Shown: positions 8,642 to 16,926 of the stretch, in pieces
Numbering within the stretch: the first letter of the stretch is position 1
Layout of the letters: every line of letters starts with the position of its first letter
DNA from: Aequorivita aurantiaca
GTDB lineage: Bacteria > Bacteroidota > Bacteroidia > Flavobacteriales > Flavobacteriaceae
NCBI RefSeq assembly: GCF_030410135.1
Contig: NZ_JAUGQQ010000005.1
Location: 157,431 to 221,430, forward strand
Length of the DNA stretch: 64,000 bases
Direction of reading: 5' to 3'
The notes under the pieces: generated by a model
The model's database searches: none
What the model saw: only the letters and a program-made list of their open reading frames with translations
Told to the model about the DNA's origin: nothing
Program-made: the position numbers and the translations under genes

Positions 8642-9862
8642 TTAAATATTCTTAGTTTCAGATTTTTTCAAAAGATAATAAAGCCAAATGGTTAAGACCG
8701 CTACTAACAATAGGAAAAAGGACATAACCGTCCAAGTATGGAAATAACCGAAACTGTCCACTAAATTCATTCCCCCGTTGTGGCCAATCAAATGTGCAAT
8801 ACTGAAGCTCATACTATAAAAAGCCATATAACTACCTTTTCTTCCTTTGGGAGCCATTTCTAAAGCTAGCGCGTTCGAAAATGGAAATCCTATCATTTCG
8901 CCAAGTGTCATCAAAAGCATTCCGATTACTAATACGCCGGTCCAACTGGTAAAATTCAACACCAAAAAGCTAAGGCCCAAAAAGAAAATTCCCCAAAATG
9001 TGGCCATGGTTTTGGAAATTTTCTTGCGGTCGAGCCAGCCTATAAGTGGCATTTCAAAAATTACAATAGTTGCCCCATTTAGAAATAATAGCCATCCAAT
9101 AATATCTTCCGAAAGAAAATGAGCTTTTTCATAATAAACCGGCAAAACCGAAAAATATTGAACGAAAGCCAAACTATTGGCTACCATTATAATGAAGAAA
9201 AGAATAAAAAGTTTATTCAAATAGGGTGGAATTCCTTCTTTAATGGCTATGGTTTTTTCACCCATTTCTTTTTGAGGCTTTGGTCTTAAGAGTATAAAAA
9301 CGCCAATGGAGGCAAGGATACATGTTATGCCATCAATCCAAAACAGGGATGTATAATTAATGTGTGCAATAATCAATCCTCCAACTAACGGTCCAACCGA
9401 AAATCCGAGGTTTATAGCCAAACGGATTAGGGTTATGCTCCTTGTTGTGTTTCCCGGTTTACTATAAGTATCGGCGGCCACAAAAATTGCGGGTCTACCC
9501 GCATCGGCCATCATTGTTAATATAAAAATCCCGATGCAGAACCCATAAAATGAATTTATGAATTGAAGCAGGATAAAACCAATTCCCCCTAAAAACAAAC
9601 TGCCGAGTATGACTTTATAAAAGCCAATGGTATCGGTAAGTTTTCCTCCAATAAAAGTTCCGAACAAGGAGCCCAAACCGAAACAGGACATAATCCAGCC
9701 CACTTGGGGCAGGGTGAATCCTTCAACATTAATTAAATACAGGGAAAGAAACGGAATTACCATTGCTCCGGCCCGATTGATAAAGGTAACTAGGGCCAAT
9801 AGCCAGATTTCTCGGGACAGCCCGCGGAAATTTGCAAGATAGGAAGTATAGATTTTTCGCAT
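8642..9862 (-). CDS. MFS family transporter
   Basis: 406 residues with about twelve hydrophobic segments, the size of a classical major facilitator. The loop between spans 2 and 3 has motif A (GGKLTDTIGFYKV). The start LSREIWLLALVTFINRAGAMVIPFLSLYL resembles drug-exporter members of the MdtH/YdeE kind. The substrate cannot be told from sequence; efflux of small molecules is the best guess. The start at 9862 lies 20 bases from a strong hairpin at 9885-9915, so its own promoter must be very close or transcription reads through the hairpin. Confidence 0.85.
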   Translation of the reverse strand: MRKIYTSYLANFRGLSREIWLLALVTFINRAGAMVIPFLSLYLINVEGFTLPQVGWIMSCFGLGSLFGTFIGGKLTDTIGFYKVILGSLFLGGIGFILLQFINSFYGFCIGIFILTMMADAGRPAIFVAADTYSKPGNTTRSITLIRLAINLGFSVGPLVGGLIIAHINYTSLFWIDGITCILASIGVFILLRPKPQKEMGEKTIAIKEGIPPYLNKLFILFFIIMVANSLAFVQYFSVLPVYYEKAHFLSEDIIGWLLFLNGATIVIFEMPLIGWLDRKKISKTMATFWGIFFLGLSFLVLNFTSWTGVLVIGMLLMTLGEMIGFPFSNALALEMAPKGRKGSYMAFYSMSFSIAHLIGHNGGMNLVDSFGYFHTWTVMSFFLLLVAVLTIWLYYLLKKSETKNI

Positions 9863-9884
9863 TTTTGGTTGGCACCCTAAAAGT

Positions 9885-9915
9885 AAAACGTCCCGGTTAC
9901 AGCCGGGACGTTTTT
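9885..9915 (-). terminator. Rho-independent terminator
   Basis: Perfect 12-bp stem AAAACGTCCCGG / CCGGGACGTTTT with a 6-base loop and T runs on both strands. It ends transcription from the minus-strand gene at 10069-10782, or from a short transcript started at the -7 box at 10034-10041. Confidence 0.85.
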
Positions 9916-9939
9916 ATATTGAATAAATTTATTGCTATA

Positions 9940-10014
9940 TCAATACATACATCGCCGACATTTCTTCTTCGAAATGACTTGATAATTTGGGCAGGTGTAT
10001 GTGTTGTTGCGCAT
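9940..10014 (-). CDS. Possible 24-residue peptide with three cysteines
   Basis: An ATG after an A-rich leader (AAAAAGAAAAAA) opens a 24-codon frame, MRNNTYTCPNYQVISKKK followed by CRRCMY, with a CxxC pair at the end. It lies between a perfect -7 box (10034-10041) and a strong terminator (9885-9915), so a transcript of about 140 nt would carry little else. I do not recognise it. It may equally be a non-coding RNA or a chance frame. Confidence 0.25.
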   Translation of the reverse strand: MRNNTYTCPNYQVISKKKCRRCMY

Positions 10015-10033
10015 TTTTTTCTTTTTGCAAAAT

Positions 10034-10041
10034 CAAATGTA
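10034..10041 (-). promoter_or_regulatory. -7 box of a possible short transcript
   Basis: The minus strand reads TACATTTG (TAnnTTTG). The only gene directly downstream before the terminator is the 24-codon frame. No convincing -33 TTG is seen. Confidence 0.4.
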
Positions 10042-10068
10042 ATGAAAAAATCTTTTCACCATAAAATT

Positions 10069-10782
10069 TTAATCCAAAACTCTTTTTAAGGTCATGCCAA
10101 AGCGGGCTGCGGCCTTATCGTACATATTTCCCATTCTGATAAGGCTGGGGCGAGGGTAATCATTATTGGCAATTAAAAATTCATCAAGCCAATTGGTGGC
10201 GGTAATTCCACTTGCTCCCAATGGAACAGTAGGGGTAAAGGAAAAATTTCCGATAACATCGAAGCCTTCAGCGCGATCAACTTCAATGGTTGATAGTACA
10301 TTTTGCGGGTTAGATGTTTCATAAAATGAAACCTTTAAATTTGCCTTGGCCGGTTGTTTCGCGATTCCTGCATCATAGCCAAAATACATCCAATCAGTCT
10401 GCACTTTCATGGTATATTTCGTGGAAGCATCATTCACCACAAATTCTATGGGATGGTCATAATTTTTAATGCGGTTAGTTAGCGAGGTGGCAAATATTTT
10501 CGGATACACGGAATCCTTCGCATGAAAATATCGCTGTTCCCAATCCAACGCCTCTTCTGTATTTAGTTTAGTTTCTATTTTTTCTTTTATATAATCCAAA
10601 AATTCTTGTTCGGAAAGATTGTCTGCATTAAAACGAAGTCGTTCATAAGTAAAAATCACATTCACTGTTTTCTCTGCTGCCAAAAAGGCCATTTCTTTTT
10701 TGTCCAATCGAATATGTTGGGCACACAAGATGTGAGTGCCAAAAAAAAGCAGGACCAAAACTAGTATTGATTTAATTTTCAT
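10069..10782 (-). CDS. Secreted protein of unknown function
   Basis: 237 residues. The N-terminus is a signal peptide (MKIKSILVLVLLFFGTHILCAQ), so the protein is exported; the Cys before Ala-Gln could also be read as a lipobox (HILC). The mature part contains KTVNVIFTYERLRFNADNLSEQEF, a pair of beta-rich segments (PIEFVVNDASTKYTMKVQTDWMYFGYDAG) and a C-terminal helical end (MGNMYDKAAARFGMTLKRVL). I do not recognise a named family. It has a good promoter of its own (10799-10827) and a terminator about 150 bases downstream, so it appears to be monocistronic. Confidence 0.7.
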   Translation of the reverse strand: MKIKSILVLVLLFFGTHILCAQHIRLDKKEMAFLAAEKTVNVIFTYERLRFNADNLSEQEFLDYIKEKIETKLNTEEALDWEQRYFHAKDSVYPKIFATSLTNRIKNYDHPIEFVVNDASTKYTMKVQTDWMYFGYDAGIAKQPAKANLKVSFYETSNPQNVLSTIEVDRAEGFDVIGNFSFTPTVPLGASGITATNWLDEFLIANNDYPRPSLIRMGNMYDKAAARFGMTLKRVLD

Positions 10783-10798
10783 ATATTTTTATTTCGGT

Positions 10799-10827
10799 CA
10801 AAAATAGAAATAATAATATAGTTGCAA
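10799..10827 (-). promoter_or_regulatory. Promoter of the secreted protein gene
   Basis: On the minus strand TTG (10825-10827, within TTTG), an 18-base spacer and TATTTTTG (10799-10806), both perfect, 17 bases before the ATG. Confidence 0.65.
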
Positions 10828-10857
10828 ATTGTTTTCTATTTTTACTGAAAACAGAGT

Positions 10858-11463
10858 ATGAAGAATTTATTGCTTCTTTCCTTTTTAATCCTCGCTACCA
10901 TGGTTGGTGCACAGAATACCGAGGATATTTCTGATAGTAGATTGGCTCAAATTGAATTAAACGCAGAATTCAGCAATCCGGAAACAACAATTTTGGAGCC
11001 GGAGGATTATAAGGAATTCACGGGGCTGGAATTTTATCCAATAAATAAGAAATTCATTGTGGAAGCCAAATTCATCCGCACTCCCAATGAAAAACCTTTT
11101 CTAATGCCAACAACTACCAGTCGTTTGCCGGAATATGTGAAATATGGCGAAGCACATTTTACCATTGACGAAAAGGATTTTGTGTTGAACCTTTTCAAAA
11201 GTGTGGAGCCTTATGATGAGCCCGGTTATGAAGACTATTTGTTCTTGCCATTTACGGATTTAACCAGCGGAGACGGTTCATACGGAGGCGGCAGATTTTT
11301 AGATCAACGCATTCCGGAAGGAAATACAATTGTTATTGATTTCAACAAGGCATATAATCCTTATTGCGCATACAGCCCTCGTTTTTCCTGTCCAATTCCT
11401 CCAAAGGAAAATGATTTAACCATTCGCATTGAGGCTGGGGTAAAGGCTTTCGGAAAGCATTAG
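10858..11463 (+). CDS. DUF1684 family secreted protein
   Basis: 201 residues with a signal peptide (MKNLLLLSFLILATMVGAQ). The mature part has the sequence pattern I associate with DUF1684: FTGLEFYPINKKFIVEAKF, a middle beta region, then LFLPFTDLTSGDGSYGGGR, IVIDFNKAYNPYCAYSPRF, SCPIPPKEN and a closing IRIEAGVKAF. The conserved LPF-D-T-G-Y-GGR and DFN-AYNP-CAY-CP blocks make the assignment strong. The biochemical role of the family is unknown. It lies between genes on the other strand, so it is transcribed alone; I see no perfect promoter upstream. Confidence 0.85.
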   Translation: MKNLLLLSFLILATMVGAQNTEDISDSRLAQIELNAEFSNPETTILEPEDYKEFTGLEFYPINKKFIVEAKFIRTPNEKPFLMPTTTSRLPEYVKYGEAHFTIDEKDFVLNLFKSVEPYDEPGYEDYLFLPFTDLTSGDGSYGGGRFLDQRIPEGNTIVIDFNKAYNPYCAYSPRFSCPIPPKENDLTIRIEAGVKAFGKH

Positions 11464-11465
11464 GA

Positions 11466-11831
11466 TTACTTAACCAGCCACAATCCAAGAAAGACCATTG
11501 CCAAGCCAACTGCAAAACTCGCAATGGTATAAAGGGCAAAAATTAGAAAATCACCATTTTTCAAAAAGAGATTACTTTCTAAGGCAAAAGTGGAAAAAGT
11601 AGTAAATCCGCCACAAAAACCCGTTGCCAATAATAAAACGGCGTTTGGGGAAAAGGTTATATTTTTTGCGGCAGCACCAAGGATCAATCCTACTAAAAAA
11701 CACCCAATAATATTAGAAGCAAAAGTGCCAATTGGGAAGGAAGTTTCCGATGTATTTAACCAATTGGAAAGCAAATACCGAAGAACACTCCCAAATCCTC
11801 CCCCGATAAAAACCAATGCCAGTTGTTTCAT
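11466..11831 (-). CDS. crcB: Fluoride ion channel CrcB/FluC
   Basis: 121 residues with four membrane spans, the standard size. Conserved features are visible: GGGFGSVLRYLLS at the start (glycine-rich, Arg), GTFASNIIGCFLVG (the N of the family's GTLxVNxxG) and TGFCGGFTTFSTF (the GxxGGxTTFSTF signature that contains the sodium site and the fluoride-lining Phe). Dual-topology CrcB dimers release fluoride from the cytoplasm. The start codon overlaps the stop of the upstream SRPBCC gene by one base (TAATG), so the two are translationally coupled. No fluoride riboswitch is visible in front of either gene. Confidence 0.93.
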   Translation of the reverse strand: MKQLALVFIGGGFGSVLRYLLSNWLNTSETSFPIGTFASNIIGCFLVGLILGAAAKNITFSPNAVLLLATGFCGGFTTFSTFALESNLFLKNGDFLIFALYTIASFAVGLAMVFLGLWLVK

Positions 11832-12886
11832 TAATAGCCAGTTTCAACAGTCGCGGGTATAGTAATGATCGGTATATAAATTTCGGTTAGCCAATTGGCG
11901 GGGTTAGGCGTTTCTTCCGGGTCCGTTATATAAACCTCAAACATTTTCCCCGCGGAATCTATTTGAAGGTTATTTTTTTCAGCATATTGGTGCCCATTAT
12001 TATAGGCTTCGGGTAGATGATCATAATTTCCTTTCAACGAAACCTTCACGGCCGATACGGGCTCCATAAAACCGCATACCACCGGGCTTCCGTCGGGAGT
12101 TATAACTTGTTCCTTCACGGGAATTCCTGTAGAGAAAATAACTGTGTTATTCGCATTATCTATTTCATTGTAAATTGTGAAGGGCTCTCCAGCCATATTC
12201 AAATTATTTTTTGCAATGAAACTCTTGACCACTTCCATCAATGATTTCATTTTTTCACCTATTTCACTTTGTTTGGCCACGGAAGTAGTGTACATATAAA
12301 AGCCGCCACCATATTGGGTTACGCCATCAACATTTATGGAATATTGTTTCATATCATTAGCCACTTCTAGCGCGATACTTTCCAAGCCAGCTTTGTTCAT
12401 TTGGTGCATGGCAGCATCAAAATTGAATCCGCTAATGGAATAATAAGCCTTATCCATTAAGGTGTGTTCACCTTTCATTCCCCATGTTACCTTGGTTCCG
12501 CCTTCCACTTCTTCAAAAGTCCATACTACTTTTGGATGTCTTTCGCCACCCGGAGTGTTCAATGTCAAATCCTGTTCAATCGCTTTGTTTGGAATAACCT
12601 TGGTGGTTGTCATTGACCCACTCATTTCGCCTTCCCACGAATAGGAAGCGCCCTCACCTGAGGTTTTTTCGGCATAGGTAATGGTTATCGTGGAATCCTG
12701 CTTTTTCCATTGCCCCCAACTTTCCCAGGTTTTATAGTCATTCACTTTATTGAATACTACCTCTGGCGGAGCATTGATTACCATTGAATCCATAAGATTA
12801 TAAGTTCCGTCCTTAGTTCCAAAATATATGGCGCTGCCAATAATAATCAATAGAATTAGAAAAAGTAAGTATTTAAGTATTTTCAT
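11831..12886 (-). CDS. Membrane-anchored SRPBCC protein with a GyrI-like domain
   Basis: 351 residues. An N-terminal hydrophobic segment (LKYLLFLILLIIIGSAIYFG) anchors the protein or exports it. Residues 30-160 look like an SRPBCC/START-like lipid- or ligand-binding domain (INAPPEVVFNKVNDYKTWESW, KVVWTFEEVEGGTKVTW). The C-terminal half, from about residue 190, has the pattern of the GyrI-like/AraC effector-binding domain (IYNEIDNANNTVIFSTGIPV, LKGNYDHLPEAYNNGHQYAE, MFEVYITDPEETPNPANWLTEIYIPI). Such two-domain proteins occur in Bacteroidota. Ligand unknown. It shares an overlapping stop/start with crcB downstream, so a joint role or only a shared transcript is possible. Confidence 0.8.
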   Translation of the reverse strand: MKILKYLLFLILLIIIGSAIYFGTKDGTYNLMDSMVINAPPEVVFNKVNDYKTWESWGQWKKQDSTITITYAEKTSGEGASYSWEGEMSGSMTTTKVIPNKAIEQDLTLNTPGGERHPKVVWTFEEVEGGTKVTWGMKGEHTLMDKAYYSISGFNFDAAMHQMNKAGLESIALEVANDMKQYSINVDGVTQYGGGFYMYTTSVAKQSEIGEKMKSLMEVVKSFIAKNNLNMAGEPFTIYNEIDNANNTVIFSTGIPVKEQVITPDGSPVVCGFMEPVSAVKVSLKGNYDHLPEAYNNGHQYAEKNNLQIDSAGKMFEVYITDPEETPNPANWLTEIYIPIITIPATVETGY

Positions 12887-13005
12887 CCGATAGCGAAGTG
12901 TTGATTGTAGTTGCTAAGATAATGAAATTTCAGTGATAGCGGGGAATGCCAATTATTCTGAACGGCAGCAGTTATATGGTTCGGTTTTCACCCGTAATAT
13001 TTTAG

Positions 13006-13013
13006 TACATTTG
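13006..13013 (+). promoter_or_regulatory. -7 box of the M49 peptidase gene
   Basis: TACATTTG (TAnnTTTG), 22 bases before the ATG. Upstream only a T-rich -33 region without TTG. Confidence 0.5.
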
Positions 13014-13035
13014 CGGAAATTAAAAATTTTTTAAA

Positions 13036-15075
13036 ATGAAAAACACCTTTTTTATTGCCATGGCTACGTGTGGAATATTGCTTTTTTCCTGCAAAGAAAA
13101 AGAGAAACCTAATAACCTGGCAAAAGTGGAGACCGAAACATCTACCGACTTTGATTATAATGTGGAGTCATTTGGCGACGTAAAAGTTTTACGTTACCAG
13201 ATTCCGGGATGGGAAAAGTTGACTCTTAAGGAACAAAAACTAGCCTATTATCTTACTCAGGCAGGGTTGGCTGGAAGGGATATTATTTGGGACCAAAACT
13301 ACCGTCATAATCTTACCATTAGAAAAGCTTTGGAGAATGTTTACACAAATTTCAATGGAGATAAAACTTCGGAAGATTGGAAAAATTTTGAAACCTATTT
13401 AAAAAGAGTTTGGTTTAGCAATGGTATTCACCACCATTATTCCAATGACAAATTAAAGCCAGATTTCTCACCCGAATATCTTAAATCACTTTTAGCTGAA
13501 ACCAGTACAAATCTTGAAGGCGAAGCCTTTGAAGTGATTTTCAATGATAAGGATTCTAAAAAAGTTAATCAAGCCAAAGGTGTAGATAATGTTTTGGAAA
13601 GTGCCGTGAATTTCTATGGCCCAAATGTTACAAATAAAGATGTGGAAAGTTTCTATTCAAAAATGAAATCGCCCAATCCCAACAAGCCACTCTCTTTTGG
13701 CCTGAACTCAAAACTAGTAAAAGAAAATGGTCAGCTTAAGGAATTGGTATATAAATCTGGCGGATTATATGGCTCCGCAATTGACAAAATAGTTGAATGG
13801 CTTGAAAAAGCAAAAACCGTGGCGGAAAATAAGGCACAAGGTGATGCAATAGGTTTGTTGATACAATACTACAAAACAGGTGACCTTCAAACTTGGGATG
13901 ACTACAATGTGGCTTGGACGCAAGCCACGGCAGGAAACATTGATTACATCAACAGTTTTATTGAAGTATATAACGATCCCTTGGGCTATCGGGGTTCCTA
14001 TGAAACAATAGTGCAGATAAATGATTTTGATATGTCAGAAAAAATGGCGGTACTTTCAGAAAACGCCCAGTGGTTTGAGGACAATTCACCTTTAATGGAT
14101 GAGCACAAAAAGAAAAACGTTGTGGGTGTAACCTACAAAGTAGTTAATGTTGCCGGTGAAGCGGGCGATGCTTCGCCAAGTACGCCCATTGGCGTAAATC
14201 TCCCCAACGCCAACTGGATCCGTGCTGCAGTGGGAAGCAAATCTGTTTCCTTGGGAAATATTATTGATGCTTATAACAATGCCGGAAGTACGGGTAGATT
14301 ACAGGAATTTGTAAATGATTCCACCGAACTTGAATTGGAAGAAAAATACGGGCAGCTTGCCGATAAATTGCACACCGCACTTCACGAAGTTATTGGTCAC
14401 GCCTCTGGCCAATTGAATCCAGGAGTGGGCGAAACCAAAGAAACCTTAAAAACCTATGCGTCCACTTTGGAAGAAGGCCGCGCGGATTTGGTAGGTCTCT
14501 ATTACCTCTACAATCCGAAATTGCAAGAACTTGGTTTAGTTGACGATTGGAAAAAAGTTGGAATGGCAGCTTATGACGGTTACATTCGCAATGGGTTGAT
14601 GACTCAGCTAATCCGTCTGAATTTGGGCGATGATGTTGAAGAAGCACACATGCGTAATAGACAATGGGTTTCCGCTTGGGTGTATGAAAAAGGCAAAGCA
14701 GATAATGTTATCGAAAAAATAAACCGCGACGGTAAAACCTATTATAACATCACCGACTATGACAAATTACACGATCTTTTCGGGCAATTGCTTCGCGAAA
14801 CACAAAGAATAAAAAGTGAAGGCGACTATGCAGCCGTTGAAAAACTGGTTGAAGATTATGGCGTAAAGGTTGACCAAACCATCCATGCCGAAATATTGGA
14901 GCGCAACAAGCAATTTACATCCGCACCCTATAGCGGATTTGTTAATCCAGTAATAATTCCGAAAATGGATGATAATGGCGAGATTGAAAGCTTCAATATA
15001 GAGCAGCCAAAAACCTTCGCCGATCAAATGTTATTTTACTCAGATAACTATAGCAATCTGCCGGCAATCAACTAA
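13036..15075 (+). CDS. Dipeptidyl-peptidase III-like zinc metallopeptidase (family M49), lipoprotein
   Basis: 679 residues. The start MKNTFFIAMATCGILLFSCK has a lipobox, so the enzyme is probably an envelope lipoprotein rather than cytosolic. The M49 zinc site is clear: HEVIGH at residues 450-455 (the family's HExxxH with an extra residue) and EEGRAD from residue 479, which supplies the third ligand. The upstream SLGNIIDAYNNAGS and the downstream YDGYIRNGLMTQLIRL also fit family M49. DPP III removes dipeptides from the N-terminus of oligopeptides. It stands alone between a -7 box and a strong terminator. Confidence 0.93.
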   Translation: MKNTFFIAMATCGILLFSCKEKEKPNNLAKVETETSTDFDYNVESFGDVKVLRYQIPGWEKLTLKEQKLAYYLTQAGLAGRDIIWDQNYRHNLTIRKALENVYTNFNGDKTSEDWKNFETYLKRVWFSNGIHHHYSNDKLKPDFSPEYLKSLLAETSTNLEGEAFEVIFNDKDSKKVNQAKGVDNVLESAVNFYGPNVTNKDVESFYSKMKSPNPNKPLSFGLNSKLVKENGQLKELVYKSGGLYGSAIDKIVEWLEKAKTVAENKAQGDAIGLLIQYYKTGDLQTWDDYNVAWTQATAGNIDYINSFIEVYNDPLGYRGSYETIVQINDFDMSEKMAVLSENAQWFEDNSPLMDEHKKKNVVGVTYKVVNVAGEAGDASPSTPIGVNLPNANWIRAAVGSKSVSLGNIIDAYNNAGSTGRLQEFVNDSTELELEEKYGQLADKLHTALHEVIGHASGQLNPGVGETKETLKTYASTLEEGRADLVGLYYLYNPKLQELGLVDDWKKVGMAAYDGYIRNGLMTQLIRLNLGDDVEEAHMRNRQWVSAWVYEKGKADNVIEKINRDGKTYYNITDYDKLHDLFGQLLRETQRIKSEGDYAAVEKLVEDYGVKVDQTIHAEILERNKQFTSAPYSGFVNPVIIPKMDDNGEIESFNIEQPKTFADQMLFYSDNYSNLPAIN

Positions 15076-15098
15076 AATTTAGCAATGCGTTAAAATGG

Positions 15099-15132
15099 AA
15101 AAGCTCCTCAAAATTTTTTGAGGAGCTTTTTT
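15099..15132. terminator. Bidirectional terminator between convergent genes
   Basis: AAAAGCTCCTCA / TGAGGAGCTTTT with an A/T-only loop and T runs on both strands, between the M49 peptidase stop and the stop of the minus-strand lipoprotein gene. Confidence 0.85.
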
Positions 15133-15154
15133 ATTTCGAATGATTTTCAAAAAT

Positions 15155-15940
15155 TTAAAGTGTCAACTGAAATCGCAAACAATTGTCCTCGGTAATATTC
15201 ACTGTGCCGTTCCAAGTATAATCCTGGCAGCTGGCGGTATAATTGTAAGTGCCCACTGTTAGATAGTTAAAATTTCCGCCAAAACCATCTTGATCGCAAT
15301 TAGGACTTACACCGTAATAACCGGTAATAGTGCTGGAACCAACTCCAGTTAGATTTACAGTAATGGGGCCACAACCATAATCTTGGTTGGTCCAAAATTT
15401 AACATCGCCTTTTCCACTTCCGCCGTTGCCGCCACCGTTGCCGCCAGAAGCATCGGTACAATCAACTCCGTAGCCACCAACAATCACGTCAATTGCGCCA
15501 TTGGCATCAAGGTTTGCCTCAAGAATAAACTCCACTCCATTAATTGAAATGGTACAAGTGTTTGGCGAAATGCTCCCAAGATTGTGGGCATAAAGAGTTA
15601 CATAGTTGAAACCATTGTAACCGAAATCATAATCAACACTAATCGGATTTGACGGGCCGTCAAGCGTTCTTTCGTCAATAATGGTATTGCCGTTGGCAAT
15701 GATGGAAACTATATCTCCATCAACTGTTCCATGGTCCCAAACACTAATTGTGGTAATTCGGCTGGAAATTTCAATGCAACCCAGATAGTTGTTTTCCCTT
15801 CCCAATTGTGATGTTGGAATAATTGAAGTAGTGTTCACCACAATTTCTTGTTCAGGTTCAGAGTCGTCTTCTTCCTCACAACTAATCAGCAAGAGCGAAA
15901 AAATAAAAATAAATGGTACTAGATACTTGATTTTTTTCAT
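15155..15940 (-). CDS. Two-domain lipoprotein of unknown function
   Basis: 261 residues. The signal and lipobox are clear (LLLISC, Cys at about residue 21), followed by an acidic stretch (EEEDDSEPEQE), typical of surface-exposed Bacteroidota lipoproteins. The first domain (about 45-160) is beta-rich and cysteine-containing. A Gly/Ser/Asn linker (GGNGGGNGGSG) leads to a C-terminal domain with WTNQDYGCGPITVNL, YYGVSPNCDQDGFGG and YNYTASCQDYTW, where paired Cys could form disulfides. I do not recognise either domain. A 3' terminator shared with the M49 gene ends the transcript. Confidence 0.75.
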   Translation of the reverse strand: MKKIKYLVPFIFIFSLLLISCEEEDDSEPEQEIVVNTTSIIPTSQLGRENNYLGCIEISSRITTISVWDHGTVDGDIVSIIANGNTIIDERTLDGPSNPISVDYDFGYNGFNYVTLYAHNLGSISPNTCTISINGVEFILEANLDANGAIDVIVGGYGVDCTDASGGNGGGNGGSGKGDVKFWTNQDYGCGPITVNLTGVGSSTITGYYGVSPNCDQDGFGGNFNYLTVGTYNYTASCQDYTWNGTVNITEDNCLRFQLTL

Positions 15941-16034
15941 TGGTAAAATTTGGTTTTAGTTAATTATTTTTCAGAATAAAGCGGCTAAAATAATTTTTTT
16001 TTTGATTTCTCATTGAATTTTTTCATTGCCGAAA

Positions 16035-16080
16035 GAAATTTATTTCAATAGAAATTTATTTCAATAGAAATCTTTCAATA
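16035..16080. repeat. 16-bp tandem repeat, two perfect copies and one degenerate
   Basis: GAAATTTATTTCAATA occurs at 16035-16050 and 16051-16066, then GAAATCTTTCAATA at 16067-16080. It lies in the 260-base AT-rich gap upstream of the 15155-15940 gene, where I otherwise see no gene. Slippage repeat or binding-site array; purpose unknown. Confidence 0.7.
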
Positions 16081-16200
16081 GACACTTGATGCTTATCGAA
16101 TTGTAGAACCGGAAATTTGAAAAAATAAAGAAAAATAGGGTTATCAATCCTTTGGTGGAATAGGGGAGTCGGTTATAAAAAAGAAAGAAGTAATTGCGTT

Positions 16201-16389
16201 TTAATGCTTAAAATAAGCTTTCATTGCCATCAAAAGGAGCACGAAAATAATAAACCCCATTAAAACCCAAATACTCCCTTTGTAATATTTTTTGTGAAGT
16301 TTTTTATCGCCTCTATAACTGTAGACCATAAGAATTACGAATGCAATAAAAACGATAACAGCGAAAACCAATTGACCGGTACTGAACAT
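16201..16389 (-). CDS. Small membrane protein with two spans
   Basis: 62 residues: a first hydrophobic span (LVFAVIVFIAFVILMVYSY), a short basic loop (RGDKKLHKKYYKG), and a second span (IWVLMGFIIFVLLLMAMKAY). The charge pattern and the clean hairpin, plus a perfect -7 box 21 bases upstream of the ATG, support a real gene. No family recognised. It is divergent from the pyrophosphohydrolase gene. Confidence 0.7.
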   Translation of the reverse strand: MFSTGQLVFAVIVFIAFVILMVYSYRGDKKLHKKYYKGSIWVLMGFIIFVLLLMAMKAYFKH

Positions 16390-16409
16390 AAATGTGTAGC
16401 TTTACGCAA

Positions 16410-16417
16410 CAAATTTA
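16410..16417 (-). promoter_or_regulatory. -7 box of the small membrane protein gene
   Basis: The minus strand reads TAAATTTG (TAnnTTTG). A matching -33 TTG at the usual distance is not visible. Confidence 0.5.
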
Positions 16418-16434
16418 CGCCTTAAGTTAACAAT

Positions 16435-16821
16435 ATGAAAAACAAAATTGCCGCAGTTTCCGAATTTCACAGAGCCTTTGGTCTAGGTATGAATGAAGCC
16501 CCAAAAGCCAATTTGGGAATCAAAAAAAACCTGTTGCGTTATGAGCTTATGCGCGAAGAAAATGAGGAATATCTTGAAGCTGCAAATAATGACGATATGG
16601 TTGAGGTTGCTGACGCGCTTGGCGATATGCTCTACATTCTTTGCGGAACTATCATTGAACACGGAATGCAATATAAAATAGAAGCTGTTTTTGATGAAAT
16701 CCAACGTAGCAATATGAGCAAATTGGGAGCCGATGGAAAACCAATTTATCGTGAGGACGGAAAAGTTTTAAAGGGTCCAGACTACTTCAAACCTAAGATT
16801 AAGGAAATTCTCGCAAAATAA
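16435..16821 (+). CDS. MazG-like nucleoside triphosphate pyrophosphohydrolase
   Basis: 128 residues. The all-alpha NTP pyrophosphohydrolase metal site is visible: EENEEYLEA (the ExxE pair of helix 2) followed by EVADALGDMLYI (the ExxD pair of helix 3). The N-terminus (VSEFHRAFGLG) and the end (KVLKGPDYFKPKI) match the family variant related to phosphoribosyl-ATP pyrophosphohydrolase, a size typical of single-domain enzymes. It should split a nucleoside triphosphate into the monophosphate and diphosphate; house-cleaning of non-canonical nucleotides is the usual role. The natural substrate is not known from sequence. Confidence 0.85.
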   Translation: MKNKIAAVSEFHRAFGLGMNEAPKANLGIKKNLLRYELMREENEEYLEAANNDDMVEVADALGDMLYILCGTIIEHGMQYKIEAVFDEIQRSNMSKLGADGKPIYREDGKVLKGPDYFKPKIKEILAK

Positions 16822-16855
16822 TTTCCTATTTTCGGCAATCCTTTGATAGAGAATA

Positions 16856-16905
16856 AAAAAATTCCAAAATCCGAGGCAACTGTTTTCCGGATCTTGGAAT
16901 TTTTG
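16856..16905. terminator. Bidirectional terminator between convergent genes
   Basis: AAAAATTCCAAAATCCG (16857-16873) pairs with CGGATCTTGGAATTTTT (16888-16904), with one mismatch and T runs on both strands, between the stops of the pyrophosphohydrolase and aminotransferase genes. Confidence 0.75.
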
Positions 16906-16926
16906 ATAGTTATTTTATAACTGGCT

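Noticed and set aside
9832..10089. 85-codon plus-strand frame across the hairpin
   Set aside because: It runs through a strong terminator and has no family features.
11832..12960. Fluoride riboswitch in front of the crcB operon
   Set aside because: No recognisable fluoride aptamer pattern was found in the leader of the SRPBCC gene or before crcB.
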